The notes: generated by a model from the letters alone, not told the origin. DNA of 64,000 nt from Streptomyces sp. LBL (GCF_029893585.1 NZ_JARXYX010000006.1:62001-126000), one strand, 5' to 3'. Positions 40,897 to 52,286 are shown, counted from the first letter of the stretch. Numbers and translations are program-made.

Positions 40897-42219
40897 TCAC
40901 GGAATCGTGGACCCCGCAAGCGGGCGCAGCCGGGCCTGCTTCAGCGCCATGTGCAGCAGCAGGCGGTCCTCGCCGTCGTCCAGGTCCAGGCCGGTGAGCT
41001 TCTCGACCCGGGACAGCCGGTAGTAGAGGGTCTGGCGGTGGACGCCCAGCTCGGCGGCGGTGCGTCCGGCCTGGCCGGCGCGGTCGAGGTAGACCTCGGC
41101 GGTGCGGGCGAGTTCGCGGTGGGCGGGGGAGAGGAGGGCGCGGACGGCGGGGTCGTGGTCCGTGTCCGGGGGGAGGGAGGTCAGCAGCCGGTACGGGCCG
41201 ACGGACGCCCACTCGGCGACCGGCCCGAACCGGGGCTCGGCCAGGGCGGCCCGGGCGGCGGCGGACGCCTCCCGCCAGGCGGCGCCCAGTTCCGCGAGGC
41301 CGGTGCGGGGAACGGCGATCCCGGCGCGCGCCCCCGACTCCCCAGCACCCGTCCCCGTCCCCGTCCCCGCACCCGCACCCGCACCCGCACCCGTCCCCGT
41401 CCCCTTCCCCTTCCCCTGCCCCGTCCCCTTCCCGTTTCCCTCCCGCGCCCGCTCCAGCAGCCGCCCCGCCGCCGACGTGGCCGGTGTCAGGACGTCCGCC
41501 GAGCGGAGTCGCACCAGCAGGGCGAGGGCGTGGGCTGTCGTACGCCACGGGATCGAGCACAGGGCCGTCGCTCCCGGCACCGTGCGGACCGACGGCGCGT
41601 CCTGCGGGTCGGCCGAGGGCCAGGGGGCGACGCAGACCACCGTGTGGAGAGCGTCGGCGCGGGGACCGAGGGCCGTGCGGAGTTCGGCGACCGCCATGTC
41701 GTGCTGCCAGTCAGTTTCGGCGGTCAGCACGGCCCGCAGTTCCCGGCTCAGATCCGCCCCGTGCTGCGCCTCGTCCGCGAGCAGGGCGCCGATGCGGGTG
41801 GCCACCTCCATCGCCGCCGTCAGCTGCCGCTCGGTCGGCCCCGGATCCTCCTCCAGGAGCCAGACGTATCCGAGGGCGACCCCCCGATGTCGCACGGGGA
41901 GACAGATCCGCCCCCGGTACACCCCCGCCTCCGGGGTCGGCGGGATGCGGACCGGGCCGGTGGCCCGGGTGATGCCGAAGCCCTCGAACCACGTCCGGAC
42001 GGCCGCCGTCGAACGGCGGGTCAGGATCGAGCGGGTGCGCACCGGATCCAGTGCCGCCGCGTCGAGCTCGCCCTCGCTGTCGTAGGCGCCGAAGGCGATC
42101 AGCTCGAAGTCCCGGCTCTCCAGCGTCGCGGGAGCGCCCAGCAGCTCGGAGATCTCGTCGACCAGATCCTGGTAGTCGCCCTTGTGGTCATGGAAAGGGT
42201 CCCTGAATTCCGATGTCAC
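40897..42219 (-). CDS. PucR-family regulator, probably of proline catabolism
   Basis: About 440 residues. The first half is a GAF-like sensory region ([40 protein letters not shown]). The C-terminus is the Puc[46 protein letters not shown]. Between them lies a low-complexity linker of GKGTG/GAGAG repeats (41347-41440 on the forward strand), encoded by a CCCCGT/ACCCGC hexamer tract. Divergent from proline dehydrogenase, where Streptomyces carry PucR-like activators (PutR/PruR type). GTG at 42219 is chosen ([16 protein letters not shown]) over an upstream ATG at 42258. Confidence 0.88.
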   Translation of the reverse strand: MTSEFRDPFHDHKGDYQDLVDEISELLGAPATLESRDFELIAFGAYDSEGELDAAALDPVRTRSILTRRSTAAVRTWFEGFGITRATGPVRIPPTPEAGVYRGRICLPVRHRGVALGYVWLLEEDPGPTERQLTAAMEVATRIGALLADEAQHGADLSRELRAVLTAETDWQHDMAVAELRTALGPRADALHTVVCVAPWPSADPQDAPSVRTVPGATALCSIPWRTTAHALALLVRLRSADVLTPATSAAGRLLERAREGNGKGTGQGKGKGTGTGAGAGAGAGTGTGTGAGESGARAGIAVPRTGLAELGAAWREASAAARAALAEPRFGPVAEWASVGPYRLLTSLPPDTDHDPAVRALLSPAHRELARTAEVYLDRAGQAGRTAAELGVHRQTLYYRLSRVEKLTGLDLDDGEDRLLLHMALKQARLRPLAGSTIP

Positions 42220-42400
42220 CCGGCCATTCTCCCGCGTTTCCGCGCGGCCTTCATACATCTGTCTGAGATCTGCGGCACGGATGCGTGACAGCTGTCGATG
42301 GCCGACGATCGGAGGGATCCTTAGGTTTCACGGTGGTTCTCCGTGCCGTTCCCGAACCGTCGGGTACGGCCTCATCCGGGTTGGTATGTGGAGGTGCCCC

Positions 42401-43327
42401 GTGCTGGGTCCCGTGATTCTCGCCGCGTCGCGCAGTGACCGGATCCGACGCCTGATCTCGGCGGCCCCGGTGACCAAGCAGGTCGTCGACCGCTTCATCC
42501 CGGGGGAGACGGTGGACGAGATCGTCCCGATCGTCCGGGAGCTGACCGGCCGGGGCCTGGAGCTGACGATGGACGTCGTCGGCGAGGACATCACCACCCC
42601 CGGGCAGGCCGCCGCCGCCCGGGACGCCTACCTGGAGCTCGTCGACCGGCTGAAGCAGCTGGAGCTGGGCCCGCGTGCCGAGATGTCCGTCAAGTTGTCG
42701 ATGTTCGGTCAGGCGCTGGGCGGCGGGCACGATCTGGCGCTCTCCAACGTCCGGCCCGTCGTCGAGGCCGCCGCCGCCATCGGTACGACGGTCACGCTCG
42801 ACGCGGAGGACCACACCACCCTCGACTCGATGTTCGCCATCCACGAGGAGCTGCGGAAGGACTTCCCGCAGACCGGCTGCGTCATCCAGGCCTACCTCTT
42901 CCGCACCGAGGCCGACGCCCGCCGTCTCGCCGGGAACGGCAGTCGCGTACGACTCGTGAAGGGGGCGTACAGGGAGCCCGCCGAGGTCGCCCACCAGCAG
43001 AAGCACGAGATCGACAAGGCGTACGTGCGGATCCTCAAGGTCCTGATGGAGGGCGAGGGGTACCCGATGATCGGGTCCCACGACCCGCGTCTCATCTCCA
43101 TCGCCCAGGAACTGGCCCACCGCGCGGGACGCAAGCCCGGCGAGTACGAGTTCCAGATGCTCTACGGCATCCGCGGCGACGAACACCTGCGGCTCGCCGC
43201 CGAGGGCCACCGGATGCGCGTCTACACCGCCTACGGCACCGACTGGTACGGCTACTTCATGCGGCGGCTCGCGGAGAAGCCGGCGAACCTGCGCTTCTTC
43301 GCCCGCTCCCTCGTCACCAAGGGCTGA
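42401..43327 (+). CDS. proline dehydrogenase
   Basis: A 308-residue monofunctional ProDH that oxidises proline to pyrroline-5-carboxylate with FAD. Motifs: MDVVGEDITTPGQA, EMSVKLSMFGQAL, LDAEDHTTLDSMF, QAYLFRTEADA, RLVKGAYREPAEV, IGSHDPRLI, and EFQMLYGIRGD, the last being the ProDH substrate loop. The GTG at 42401 has GGAGGT at 42390-42395; an ATG at 42386 overlaps that site. P5C dehydrogenase follows 31 nt downstream, so the two form a catabolic operon next to its PucR-type regulator. Confidence 0.95.
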   Translation: MLGPVILAASRSDRIRRLISAAPVTKQVVDRFIPGETVDEIVPIVRELTGRGLELTMDVVGEDITTPGQAAAARDAYLELVDRLKQLELGPRAEMSVKLSMFGQALGGGHDLALSNVRPVVEAAAAIGTTVTLDAEDHTTLDSMFAIHEELRKDFPQTGCVIQAYLFRTEADARRLAGNGSRVRLVKGAYREPAEVAHQQKHEIDKAYVRILKVLMEGEGYPMIGSHDPRLISIAQELAHRAGRKPGEYEFQMLYGIRGDEHLRLAAEGHRMRVYTAYGTDWYGYFMRRLAEKPANLRFFARSLVTKG

Positions 43328-43358
43328 CCCACCCGCTCAGTAAGGAGTTACCCCACTC

Positions 43359-44990
<1,632 letters not shown>

Positions 44991-45039
44991 CGCCCGCGCT
45001 GACGGGTGCCCTCGCTGAAGGGGGCGCCACCACGCAGGA

Positions 45040-45077
45040 GGCGGTCGCGACGGTGTTCCGACACCGGCGCGACCGCC
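45040..45077. terminator. stem-loop between P5CDH and GH97
   Basis: GGCGGTCGCG (45040-45049) pairs with CGCGACCGCC (45068-45077), with an inner CGGTGT/ACACCG stem. It lies between convergent genes and can serve both. Confidence 0.75.
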
Positions 45078-45098
45078 CTGTGCTGCGACTGACGAGGG

Positions 45099-47027
45099 TC
45101 AGTTGTCGCAGCTCGTGCGGCCCGCCCGCCAGTGGCACGCCACCGCGGCGAAGCCGCCGTCGGCGATCACCGGTACGGAGAGGGTGGCGCCGTCGCGCAC
45201 CACGTGCGGGGTGCGGACGAGTCCGGCCGGGCCGTCCGTGACGGTCTCCACCAGCCAGCGGCCGGCACCCAGCCGCAGGGGTACGTCCACGGTCTGCGCC
45301 GCGCCCGCGAACGTACCGCCGATGAACCACCGGCCGTCCGGCGCCTGCCGGGCGAGGACCGCGGCGCGTCCGGGATCACCGGTCAGCAGCCGGGTCCGCT
45401 CCCAGCGCGCGGGCAGCTGCTCCAGGTAGCGACGGGCCTCGGGACGGGCCTCGTACGACTCGGGCGTCCCGGAGAGGTTCTGGATGCCGGACTCGTACAG
45501 CACCGTCAGGCCCAGCTCACCCGCGTCCGAGGCCACGTTGGGCCGGTACGGACGGTGGAAGGCACCGGGGGTGAAGTCCATCGAGCCGATGACGTTGCGG
45601 GTGAAGGGCAGGGACGCGAGGTGTTCGGCCGTGTTGTTGCGCTTCTCCTCGCCGCCGACGCCCTCGAAGGTCAGCACCTGCGGCCAGGTGCGCTGCATGC
45701 CCTTCGGGATGGTCGAGCCGTGGAAGTTGACCATCAGGTGGTGGCGGGCGGTGGCCTCCAGGACGTCGTCGTACCAGCGGAACCGCTCCTGCGACTCCGA
45801 GTCCATGAAGTCGATCTTGACGCCCTTCACGCCCCAGCGCTCCAGCGTGGACAGCCACTTCTCGCGCTCGACCGGGTCCGTGAGCAGCGTGTAGTGCAGC
45901 CAGACCTGGATCTTGACGCCCTTGGCCGCCCCGTACCGCACCAGCTCGGGCATCCAGCTGTTGGTCTGCCAGTCGGGGTCGATGACCTCCCACTCGCCCG
46001 GCTTGAAGTACCAGCCCGAGTCCACGACCTCGTACGGCCATCCGCGCTCGGCGGCGTAGTCGACGTAACCCTTCTGCGCGTCGAGGCTCTGCCCGGCCGT
46101 CTTGCCGCCCGCGAGCCAGGTCCACAGCCCGGGACCGGGCTTGATCCACGAGGTGTCGCGGACGCGGGAGGGCGGGGCCAGGTCGTCGACGAAGGTCGAC
46201 TCGGTGACGGTCGCGAGGTCGCCGGTGATGACCGCCCGCCAGGGCGTGGTGAGCCCGGAGCCGTCCGGGACCTGAACGGGTTCGTCGTTCCAGAGGCCGA
46301 CCTGGTAGGTCGAGGAGCCCGCCTCGTGCGTCAGGTGGGCGCCCGAGTAGCTGCCGTTGACGTCCGACTCGGCGATCAGAGCCTGGCCGCCTGGGGTCTT
46401 GAAGAGGGCCTGCATCGCGTACGGGCCCGTCGCCGGCTCGGTCGCGGACGCGTACCGGACGAAGGGCAGCTCGTTGTCGGCGCGGTACTTGCCGATGACC
46501 GCGTCCGTGCCCGCGGGCAGTGTGAACGCGGAGGTCTCGCGCAGGACGTCGCCCTGGTCGCGGGGGAGCACATAGCGGTACGCGACGCCGTCCCGGGCCA
46601 CCCGGGTCACCAGGTCGACGCGGGCCCCGGCCGCCGTACGGAAGCGGAAGCGGGACTCGGTCATGCGGACGACGCGTCGCTCGGACTTGCCCGTCGTGCT
46701 GGTGTAACTCCCGGCCACCGTGCGGTTGGTGCGGCCGGTGAAGGTCAGGTCCTTGGAGAAGTCGGCCCGTTCGGTGACCAGGCCGACGGGCGAGGGCTCC
46801 AGGACCGTACGGCCGCCGCGTCTGACGGCCAGGGTGGGGTGCCCGTCGGTCGGGTCGAGCGCCACCACGGCCGTGGGGGAGCCCGGCGGACCCGCCACCT
46901 CCCAGGACCGTCCCCGGTCCGTCGGGCCGGCGAGGGCGGACGGCGCGGCCACCGCGGTGGCGAGCAGTGCGGAACAGAGAGTCAGTGCGAGGGGGCGTGG
47001 TCTTAACAGGGCCGGTATGGGGGGCAT
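45099..47027 (-). CDS. secreted glycoside hydrolase family 97 enzyme
   Basis: A 642-residue exported enzyme. A signal peptide (RPRPLALTLCSALLATAVAAP) precedes the N-terminal beta-sandwich (GRSWEVAGPPGSPTAVVAL) and a TIM barrel (WTWLAGGKTAGQ; YVDYAAERGWPYEVVDSGWYF; WGVKGVKIDFMDSESQER). The KIDFMDSE segment has an Asp in the position of the retaining nucleophile, so a retaining alpha-galactosidase-type GH97 is more likely than an inverting SusB-type glucosidase. A C-terminal sandwich domain ends with Cys pairs. ATG at 47027 has GGGAG upstream, between it and a perfect palindrome. Confidence 0.9.
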   Translation of the reverse strand: MPPIPALLRPRPLALTLCSALLATAVAAPSALAGPTDRGRSWEVAGPPGSPTAVVALDPTDGHPTLAVRRGGRTVLEPSPVGLVTERADFSKDLTFTGRTNRTVAGSYTSTTGKSERRVVRMTESRFRFRTAAGARVDLVTRVARDGVAYRYVLPRDQGDVLRETSAFTLPAGTDAVIGKYRADNELPFVRYASATEPATGPYAMQALFKTPGGQALIAESDVNGSYSGAHLTHEAGSSTYQVGLWNDEPVQVPDGSGLTTPWRAVITGDLATVTESTFVDDLAPPSRVRDTSWIKPGPGLWTWLAGGKTAGQSLDAQKGYVDYAAERGWPYEVVDSGWYFKPGEWEVIDPDWQTNSWMPELVRYGAAKGVKIQVWLHYTLLTDPVEREKWLSTLERWGVKGVKIDFMDSESQERFRWYDDVLEATARHHLMVNFHGSTIPKGMQRTWPQVLTFEGVGGEEKRNNTAEHLASLPFTRNVIGSMDFTPGAFHRPYRPNVASDAGELGLTVLYESGIQNLSGTPESYEARPEARRYLEQLPARWERTRLLTGDPGRAAVLARQAPDGRWFIGGTFAGAAQTVDVPLRLGAGRWLVETVTDGPAGLVRTPHVVRDGATLSVPVIADGGFAAVACHWRAGRTSCDN

Positions 47028-47385
47028 GCGGCTCTCCCAGTCACAGTCATCGGATGACTGTGAGGGTGGACGTCGCGAATGAGGCTGTCAAGAAGTTGTG
47101 CAGCAAAATACATCGGACAACTGGGCGGGTGACTCATTCCACCGTCTCAGATAGTAGGAAGTCCGAGTAATTGTGCAGACAGGCAGGCCGCCCTCCCTTA
47201 GCTTTGTAGAAGCTGAACGTCTCGCTCCATCCAGCGAATGACGGTCGCGAGTCGGGCCCGTGCAGGCGATCCCTGCGGCACCGCTTCCCGCTCCCTCCGG
47301 GGGCACCTCCCACGCCCGTGAGGCAGTGGGGGGAATCTCGTCACCCTTGTTCCGCAGTCCGGGATCTCGAAGGAGTCGATTCCCC
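47028..47385. other. GH97 upstream region
   Basis: 358 nt without a gene except the palindrome at 47041-47063. It is less GC-rich than its surroundings. TTGTGCAG occurs at about 47095 and again near 47172, and CATCGGA occurs in both the palindrome and at 47112. These short echoes may mark regulator sites for the GH97 promoter. Confidence 0.4.
47041..47063. promoter_or_regulatory. perfect 23-bp palindrome upstream of GH97
   Basis: Arms TCACAGTCATC (47041-47051) and GATGACTGTGA (47053-47063) flank one G. It lies 13 nt before the GH97 start codon, next to the Shine-Dalgarno. Streptomyces secreted glycosidases are often repressed by LacI/GntR/ROK regulators at such sites, and its place suggests it blocks transcription or forms a leader hairpin. 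Confidence 0.7.
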
Positions 47386-47517
47386 ATGGCCGAGACGACC
47401 GTCCGCCCTCGAGTCCGTCACATCTCCCGTACGAGCGAGTCCGACCGCAAGAACGCCGCCGCCGCGCTCCAGCGCGCCCTCGACCGCCGCGACAACGGCG
47501 GCTCGACCGGCCACTGA
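47386..47517 (+). CDS. small conserved peptide (43 residues)
   Basis: ATG at 47386, AAGGAG at 47370-47375. The peptide is MAETTVRPRVRHISRTSESD plus KNAAAALQRALDRRDNGG and a short tail. It is basic, probably helical in its second half, with no membrane segment. It looks like a genuine actinobacterial micro-protein with good codon bias; function unknown. It is followed by a repeat-rich gap. Confidence 0.65.
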   Translation: MAETTVRPRVRHISRTSESDRKNAAAALQRALDRRDNGGSTGH

Positions 47518-47520
47518 GCC

Positions 47521-47700
47521 GCGAAGCCCGGACCGGCAGGGAAGCCCGCACCAGCCGCGAAGCCCCATGTCGGCGCGAAGCCCGCAGCAGCGGGAGTCGC
47601 ACCCGTCGGGAGCCGTACCCGTCGGGAGCCGTACCGGCGGGGAGTCGCAACCGACGCGCCTGTCGGGAGCCGTACCAGCCGGGAGCCGCACCCGTACGAG
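47521..47700. repeat. degenerate GCGAAGCCCG and GGGAGCCGTACC repeats
   Basis: Two loose repeat families follow the small peptide gene. One is GCGAAGCCCG(x) at about 47521-47585. The other is CGGGAGYCGYACC units of about 18 bp (47591, 47608, 47626 and on to about 47690). They look like slippage-grown sequence and are not spaced like CRISPR. The second family ends about 20 nt from the phosphatase stop. Confidence 0.6.
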
Positions 47701-47713
47701 GTGCGGCGCGGGC

Positions 47714-49306
47714 TCATGCGCCGCGCCGCACCTCGAAATGGTCGATGCGCTCCCCGCTCTGCGCCAGCGCCGACACCGTGAGCTTCGGTCGCGTACCGCT
47801 CTGGGCCTCCACCGAGAGGAAGGAGAACCCGCGGTAGCGCACCCGGGACCACTCCACGGTCTCCTTCCTGGGCTGCTGCGCCTTCGTCCACTGGAAGGAC
47901 TCCACGGACTCGCGGTCCTTGACGTGCCCCTCGTAGCTCTCCTTCACGCCCACCGGGAAGCCGTACAGGTCCCTGCCGCCGCCGCCCGCCGTGACGTACA
48001 CGATCCCGTCGCGGGTCGGGTCGGTCGAGGCGCCGATCGGGACCGGCCGGCCCACCTCGCCGTTCCTGATGGCGTCCGTGCGTTCGTAGACGTGGTTGTG
48101 CCCGTTGATCACCAGATCCACCTGGTGCTTCGCGAACAGCGGCAACCACTCCTCGCGCACGCCCCCGTCGGAGGCGTGCGAGGAGGTCGAGAAGGCGCAG
48201 TGGTGGAAGAAGACCACAACGAAGTCGACCGAGGGGTCCGCCCGCAGTGCGGCCAGTTTCGCGTCCAGCCAGGCCGTCTGCTTCCCGCCCGTGTGGCCGA
48301 GGTTGGCCGGGATCTCGTACGACACGTCGTTCGCGTCCAGTGCCACACAGGCGACGTTGCCGTACGTGAACGCGTACACGCCCGGTGCGGTACGCGGGTC
48401 GACGCCGTTGTCCGGGAGGGACCAGCGGGCCAGTTGGCCGCCGTAGCCCTCCGGGGAGTACCAGGCCTCCATGTCGTGGTTGCCGGTCGTCACCATCCAC
48501 GGGACCGACCGCGCGACCTGCTCGTTCTGCTTGAGGAACAGGTCCCAGTAGCCGGGGTCGTAGCCGTCCGACTTCTCGCCGTGGCCGGTGCCGTCGGCGT
48601 AGCAGAGGTCGCCCGCGTGGAGGTGGAAGGCGGGCTTCTGGCGCAGCAGGACATGGTCGTTGGCGGCGGCCGCCCGACTGACGCCCTGGTCGCCGAACGC
48701 GGTGAACACGAACCGCTCCGGGGCCGACGGGGCGGTACGGAACGAGCCGATCGTCGAGCGGTGGGCGGGGGCGGCCGGGTCGAAGCCGTCGTGGCCCACG
48801 CCGTAGTAGTACGTCGTCCCGGGGAGCAGGCCGTCCAGCGCCGCGTGCCCGTAGAACTGGTCGAGCGCCAGACGTACCCCGCTCACACCCGGAGTGTGCA
48901 GGTCGCGTATCTCGGCGTCGATCTTCCGGCTCAGCTCGTCGGGCCGAGTACCGATCCGGACGTACGGCTTGCGCACCGCGAGCGGCACCTGCCAGGAGAT
49001 CCGCATCTGGGTCTTCGGGTCGGCACCGAAGGCGAGATGGCGGCCGAAGGGCGCCACGGCCGAACCGTTCACCCGGGACGCCGACGCGGACGTGGAGGCG
49101 GATGCCGACGCGGACAGGGCTGTCGGGCTGACCGCGCCGCGCGGCACGTCGCCGCTCGAACACCCCGTCAGCAGCCCGCCGGCCACCGCGCCCGCCGTCA
49201 CCAGCGTGCGGCGCCGGGACAGCTTGGTGCGCAGGTACTCGTGCTGCTCGGCCATGCTCATCCGGCGCGCGAGGTCGGCCGGAATGCCGCAGTCGGGTGT
49301 CTCCAT
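47714..49306 (-). CDS. Tat-exported purple acid phosphatase / metallophosphoesterase
   Basis: About 530 residues. A cytosolic lead is followed by a Tat lipoprotein signal: SRRRTLVTAGAVAGGLLTGC, with twin Arg and lipobox. An FN3-like domain (MRISWQVPLAVRKPYVRIG) precedes the metallophosphatase domain, whose metal ligands are visible as FGDQGV, GDLCYADG, TGNHDMEAW, FFHH and NGHNHVYERTD. This is the purple acid phosphatase set, so it is an extracytoplasmic phosphomonoesterase. An acidic/Ala-Ser linker follows the lipobox. ATG at 49306 gives METPDCGIPADLARRM; a start further in is possible. Confidence 0.9.
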   Translation of the reverse strand: METPDCGIPADLARRMSMAEQHEYLRTKLSRRRTLVTAGAVAGGLLTGCSSGDVPRGAVSPTALSASASASTSASASRVNGSAVAPFGRHLAFGADPKTQMRISWQVPLAVRKPYVRIGTRPDELSRKIDAEIRDLHTPGVSGVRLALDQFYGHAALDGLLPGTTYYYGVGHDGFDPAAPAHRSTIGSFRTAPSAPERFVFTAFGDQGVSRAAAANDHVLLRQKPAFHLHAGDLCYADGTGHGEKSDGYDPGYWDLFLKQNEQVARSVPWMVTTGNHDMEAWYSPEGYGGQLARWSLPDNGVDPRTAPGVYAFTYGNVACVALDANDVSYEIPANLGHTGGKQTAWLDAKLAALRADPSVDFVVVFFHHCAFSTSSHASDGGVREEWLPLFAKHQVDLVINGHNHVYERTDAIRNGEVGRPVPIGASTDPTRDGIVYVTAGGGGRDLYGFPVGVKESYEGHVKDRESVESFQWTKAQQPRKETVEWSRVRYRGFSFLSVEAQSGTRPKLTVSALAQSGERIDHFEVRRGA

Positions 49307-49460
49307 GGGGATAAGTTCCCAGCGGACCTCAACGCTCGCCACAACACCCGCCATACGTACGGGTGAACGCACGGCAACGTGTTGACGCGAACCTCCCCCT
49401 GTCGTGTCCGTATCGCGGACACCGCATGTCATCCCATGGGACAGGGAGTACGGTTCCGAC

Positions 49461-50504
49461 ATGTCTCGCAGCATCAATCTCGCAGTGATCCCCGGTGACG
49501 GCATCGGCCAGGAAGTCGTGGCCGAGGGCCTGAAGGTCCTCTCCGCCGTCCTTCCGCAGGATGTGAAGCTGGAGACCAAGGACTACGACTTCGGCGCCAC
49601 GCGTTACCACGCCACCGGTGAGACCCTCACCGACGCCGACCTCGACGCCCTCAAGCAGCACGACGCCATCCTGCTCGGCGCGATCGGCGACCCGTCGGTG
49701 CCGTCCGGCGTCCTGGAGCGCGGCTTCCTGCTCAAGCTCCGCTTCGCCTTCGACCACCACGTCAACCTGCGTCCCTCGAAGCTCCTGCCGGGTGTCGCCA
49801 CCCCGCTGGCCGGTGAGCCGCAGGTCGACTTCGTGGTCGTCCGCGAGGGCACCGAGGGCCCGTACACGGGCAACGGCGGCACCATCCGCAAGGGGACCGA
49901 GCACGAGGTCGCCACCGAGGTCTCCGTCAACACGGCCTTCGGTGTGGAGCGCGTGGTCCGGGACGCGTTCGCCCGCGCCCAGGCCCGCCCGCGCAAGAAG
50001 CTCGCGCTGATCCACAAGAACAACGTGCTGACCTTCGCGGGTCACCTGTGGACGAACATCTTCAACAAGGTGGCCGCGGAGTTCCCCGACGTCACCACCG
50101 AGTACATGCACGTGGACGCGGCGACCATCTACCTGGTCACGCAGCCCGAGCGCTTCGACGTGATCGTCACCGACAACCTCTTCGGTGACATCATCACCGA
50201 CCTCGCCGCGGCCGTCTCCGGCGGCATCGGCGTCGCCGCGAGCGGGAACATCAACCCGTCCGGCGAGTTCCCCTCGATGTTCGAGCCCGTGCACGGCTCG
50301 GCCCCGGACATCGCCGGCCAGGGCAAGGCCGACCCCACCGCCACGGTCCTGTCCATCGCCCTGCTCCTGCGTCACCTCGGCTACGAGGCCGAGGCCGCCC
50401 GTATCGACGAGGCGGTCGCCGTCGACCTCGCGGAGCGCACCGGCAAGCCGGCCCGCAGCACCTCCGAGATCGGCGACGCGCTCGCCGTACGCGTAGCCGG
50501 CTGA
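49461..50504 (+). CDS. leuB: 3-isopropylmalate dehydrogenase
   Basis: A 347-residue enzyme of leucine synthesis, oxidatively decarboxylating 3-isopropylmalate. Motifs: [46 protein letters not shown] with the Leu-x-Lys-Leu-Arg substrate loop, [63 protein letters not shown] and [18 protein letters not shown] for NAD. This short actinobacterial form resembles homoisocitrate/tartrate relatives, but the operon context favours LeuB. ATG at 49461. Confidence 0.95.
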   Translation: MSRSINLAVIPGDGIGQEVVAEGLKVLSAVLPQDVKLETKDYDFGATRYHATGETLTDADLDALKQHDAILLGAIGDPSVPSGVLERGFLLKLRFAFDHHVNLRPSKLLPGVATPLAGEPQVDFVVVREGTEGPYTGNGGTIRKGTEHEVATEVSVNTAFGVERVVRDAFARAQARPRKKLALIHKNNVLTFAGHLWTNIFNKVAAEFPDVTTEYMHVDAATIYLVTQPERFDVIVTDNLFGDIITDLAAAVSGGIGVAASGNINPSGEFPSMFEPVHGSAPDIAGQGKADPTATVLSIALLLRHLGYEAEAARIDEAVAVDLAERTGKPARSTSEIGDALAVRVAG

Positions 50505-50520
50505 CCCGCCGCTTCCTGTA

Positions 50521-50550
50521 AGCCGCCGGGTCACTCCGTACCCGGCGGCT
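50521..50550 (+). terminator. terminator after leuB
   Basis: AGCCGCCGGGT (50521-50531) pairs with ACCCGGCGGCT (50540-50550) and is followed by TT. It lies 16 nt after the leuB stop and separates it from ilvE, which begins 225 nt later. Confidence 0.8.
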
Positions 50551-50774
50551 TTCGCATGTTCCCGCCGGGTGCCACCATCATCCCCGGGTCGCATTTCACG
50601 CCGTTTCCTCCCCCACGCCCGCAAAGGCATGGGCGGTACCCCCATCGGACTCCCGCTTGCGATAATCGGACGCGGAGCCGCGGAATGAGGGAATGCTCGG
50701 ACGTCCTAGCACTGGCCACTGGCAGTACGGGCGTGAGCGCGGCCCGTCACTACAACCGGTGAAGGACACCACTC

Positions 50775-51866
50775 ATGACGACGCCCACGACGATCGAGCT
50801 CAAGCCCTCCGCCAGCCCGCTCTCCGCCGCCGAGCGCGAGACGATCCTGGCCAACCCCGGGTTCGGCCGCCACTTCACCGACCACATGGTGACGATCAGG
50901 TGGACGGAGGGGCGGGGCTGGCACGACGCGCAGCTCGTCCCGTACGGGCCGATCTCCCTCGACCCCTCGACCCACGTCCTGCACTACGGCCAGGAGATCT
51001 TCGAGGGTCTCAAGGCGTACCGCCAGGCCGACGGTTCGGTCGCGGTCTTCCGCCCCGAGGCCAACGCCCGCCGGTTCCGGCGCTCGGCCCGCCGCATGGC
51101 CATGGCGGAGCTTCCCGAGGAGCTGTTCATCGCGGCCCTCGACGCGCTGCTCGGCCAGGACGCCGACTGGGTGCCGCCGCACGGCGGCGAGGAGTCCCTC
51201 TACCTGCGCCCGTTCATGTTCGCCACGGAGGCCGCGCTCGGCGTGCACCCGGCGAACGAGTATCTGTTCATGCTGATCGCCTCCCCGTCCGGCGCCTACT
51301 TCGCCGGCGGCGTCAAGCCGGTCACCATCTGGGTCTCCGAGGACCACGTGCGCGCGGTCCCCGGCGGCACCGGTGACGCCAAGACGGGCGGCAACTACGC
51401 GGCCTCCCTGCTGCCGCAGGCCGAGGCCGCGGCCAACGGCTGCGACCAGGTCGTCTACCTCGACGCGGTGACCCGCACGAAGGTCGAGGAGTCCGGCTCC
51501 ATGAACATCGCCTTCGTCTACGGCGACCGCATCGTCACCCCGGAGCTGACCGGCTCCATCCTGGAGGGCATCACCCGCGACTCCCTCCTCCAGGCCGCCC
51601 GCGACCTCGGCTACACCGCCGAGGAGGGCGTCATCACCCTGGAGCAGTGGCGCGCGGACGCCGCCTCCGGTGCCCTCACCGAGGTCTTCGCCTGCGGCAC
51701 CGCGGCCGTGGTCACCCCCATCGGCCACGTCAAGACCAAGGACTCCGCCTGGACCCACGGCGACGGCACCCCGGGCGCCGTCACACTGCGACTGCGCGAG
51801 GCCCTGCTGGGCATCCAGCGGGGTGTGACCGAGGACAAGCACGGCTGGATGCACAAGCTGGGCTGA
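50775..51866 (+). CDS. ilvE: branched-chain-amino-acid aminotransferase
   Basis: A 363-residue PLP class IV aminotransferase that gives Val, Leu and Ile from their keto acids. Motifs: [71 protein letters not shown] (Lys Schiff base region), [21 protein letters not shown], and [15 protein letters not shown]. The start ATG at 50775 has GAAGGA upstream. A possible minus-10 GATAAT lies at 50661-50666, giving it its own promoter separate from leuB. Confidence 0.97.
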   Translation: MTTPTTIELKPSASPLSAAERETILANPGFGRHFTDHMVTIRWTEGRGWHDAQLVPYGPISLDPSTHVLHYGQEIFEGLKAYRQADGSVAVFRPEANARRFRRSARRMAMAELPEELFIAALDALLGQDADWVPPHGGEESLYLRPFMFATEAALGVHPANEYLFMLIASPSGAYFAGGVKPVTIWVSEDHVRAVPGGTGDAKTGGNYAASLLPQAEAAANGCDQVVYLDAVTRTKVEESGSMNIAFVYGDRIVTPELTGSILEGITRDSLLQAARDLGYTAEEGVITLEQWRADAASGALTEVFACGTAAVVTPIGHVKTKDSAWTHGDGTPGAVTLRLREALLGIQRGVTEDKHGWMHKLG

Positions 51867-52047
51867 CCGCCCCGCGGTCGACGAAGAGGCGGGCCCCGGG
51901 CCGCGACGAAACCAACGGCCACTACGACGGCTTCGTCCGCCGACTCCGCTGTGCCTTCCGGGCCCCGGACGTCCCGGGCGGAAGATCGCGGGCTCGCATG
52001 CTGAGACGGGCCGTGAGCACGGGGGCGGGTTGTGCCAGAATGCCCCC

Positions 52048-52098
52048 GTGCTCTCGTTCGCCATGATTATTGGCAGCAGGCGCGCCGGTCCGCAGTGA
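52048..52098 (+). CDS. candidate cimA leader peptide with Ile-Ile codons
   Basis: A 16-codon ORF (GTG start) reads VLSFAMIIGSRRAGPQ, with two adjacent ATT codons, rare in Streptomyces, in the MII stretch. It ends 53 nt before a Rho-independent terminator and 188 nt before cimA, an enzyme of isoleucine synthesis. No Shine-Dalgarno is seen; CAGAAT at 52036-52041 is 6 nt upstream, so a leaderless mRNA is possible. I infer an isoleucine-responsive attenuator like that of ilvB. Confidence 0.55.
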   Translation: MLSFAMIIGSRRAGPQ

Positions 52099-52151
52099 CC
52101 GCCACGTACGACAAGGTACGGGCGGACACCGTCGTCTCGACCCGCGCGCAG

Positions 52152-52177
52152 ACCTCTCGCACCCGCGAGAGGTTTTT
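52152..52177 (+). terminator. candidate cimA attenuator
   Basis: ACCTCTCGC (52152-52160), loop ACCC, GCGAGAGGT (52165-52173), then TTTT. It lies inside the cimA 5' leader, 110 nt before the cimA ATG, after the Ile-Ile leader ORF. A terminator in that position makes sense mainly as a conditional attenuator. The 51867-52047 part before it is unexplained. Confidence 0.75.
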
Positions 52178-52286
52178 CGCATTTCTGGCCCACCCACAGC
52201 CGGAGGCGAGAGCGTGAGGGACCATCTGGGGACGGTGGAGCCGGTCATTCCGGTAGACCGAGATCCAACACAGGAGCCTTGACACC

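Noticed and set aside
47521..47700. Repeats with possible CRISPR look
   Set aside because: Units are adjacent, drift steadily and have no unique spacers of constant length; no cas genes.
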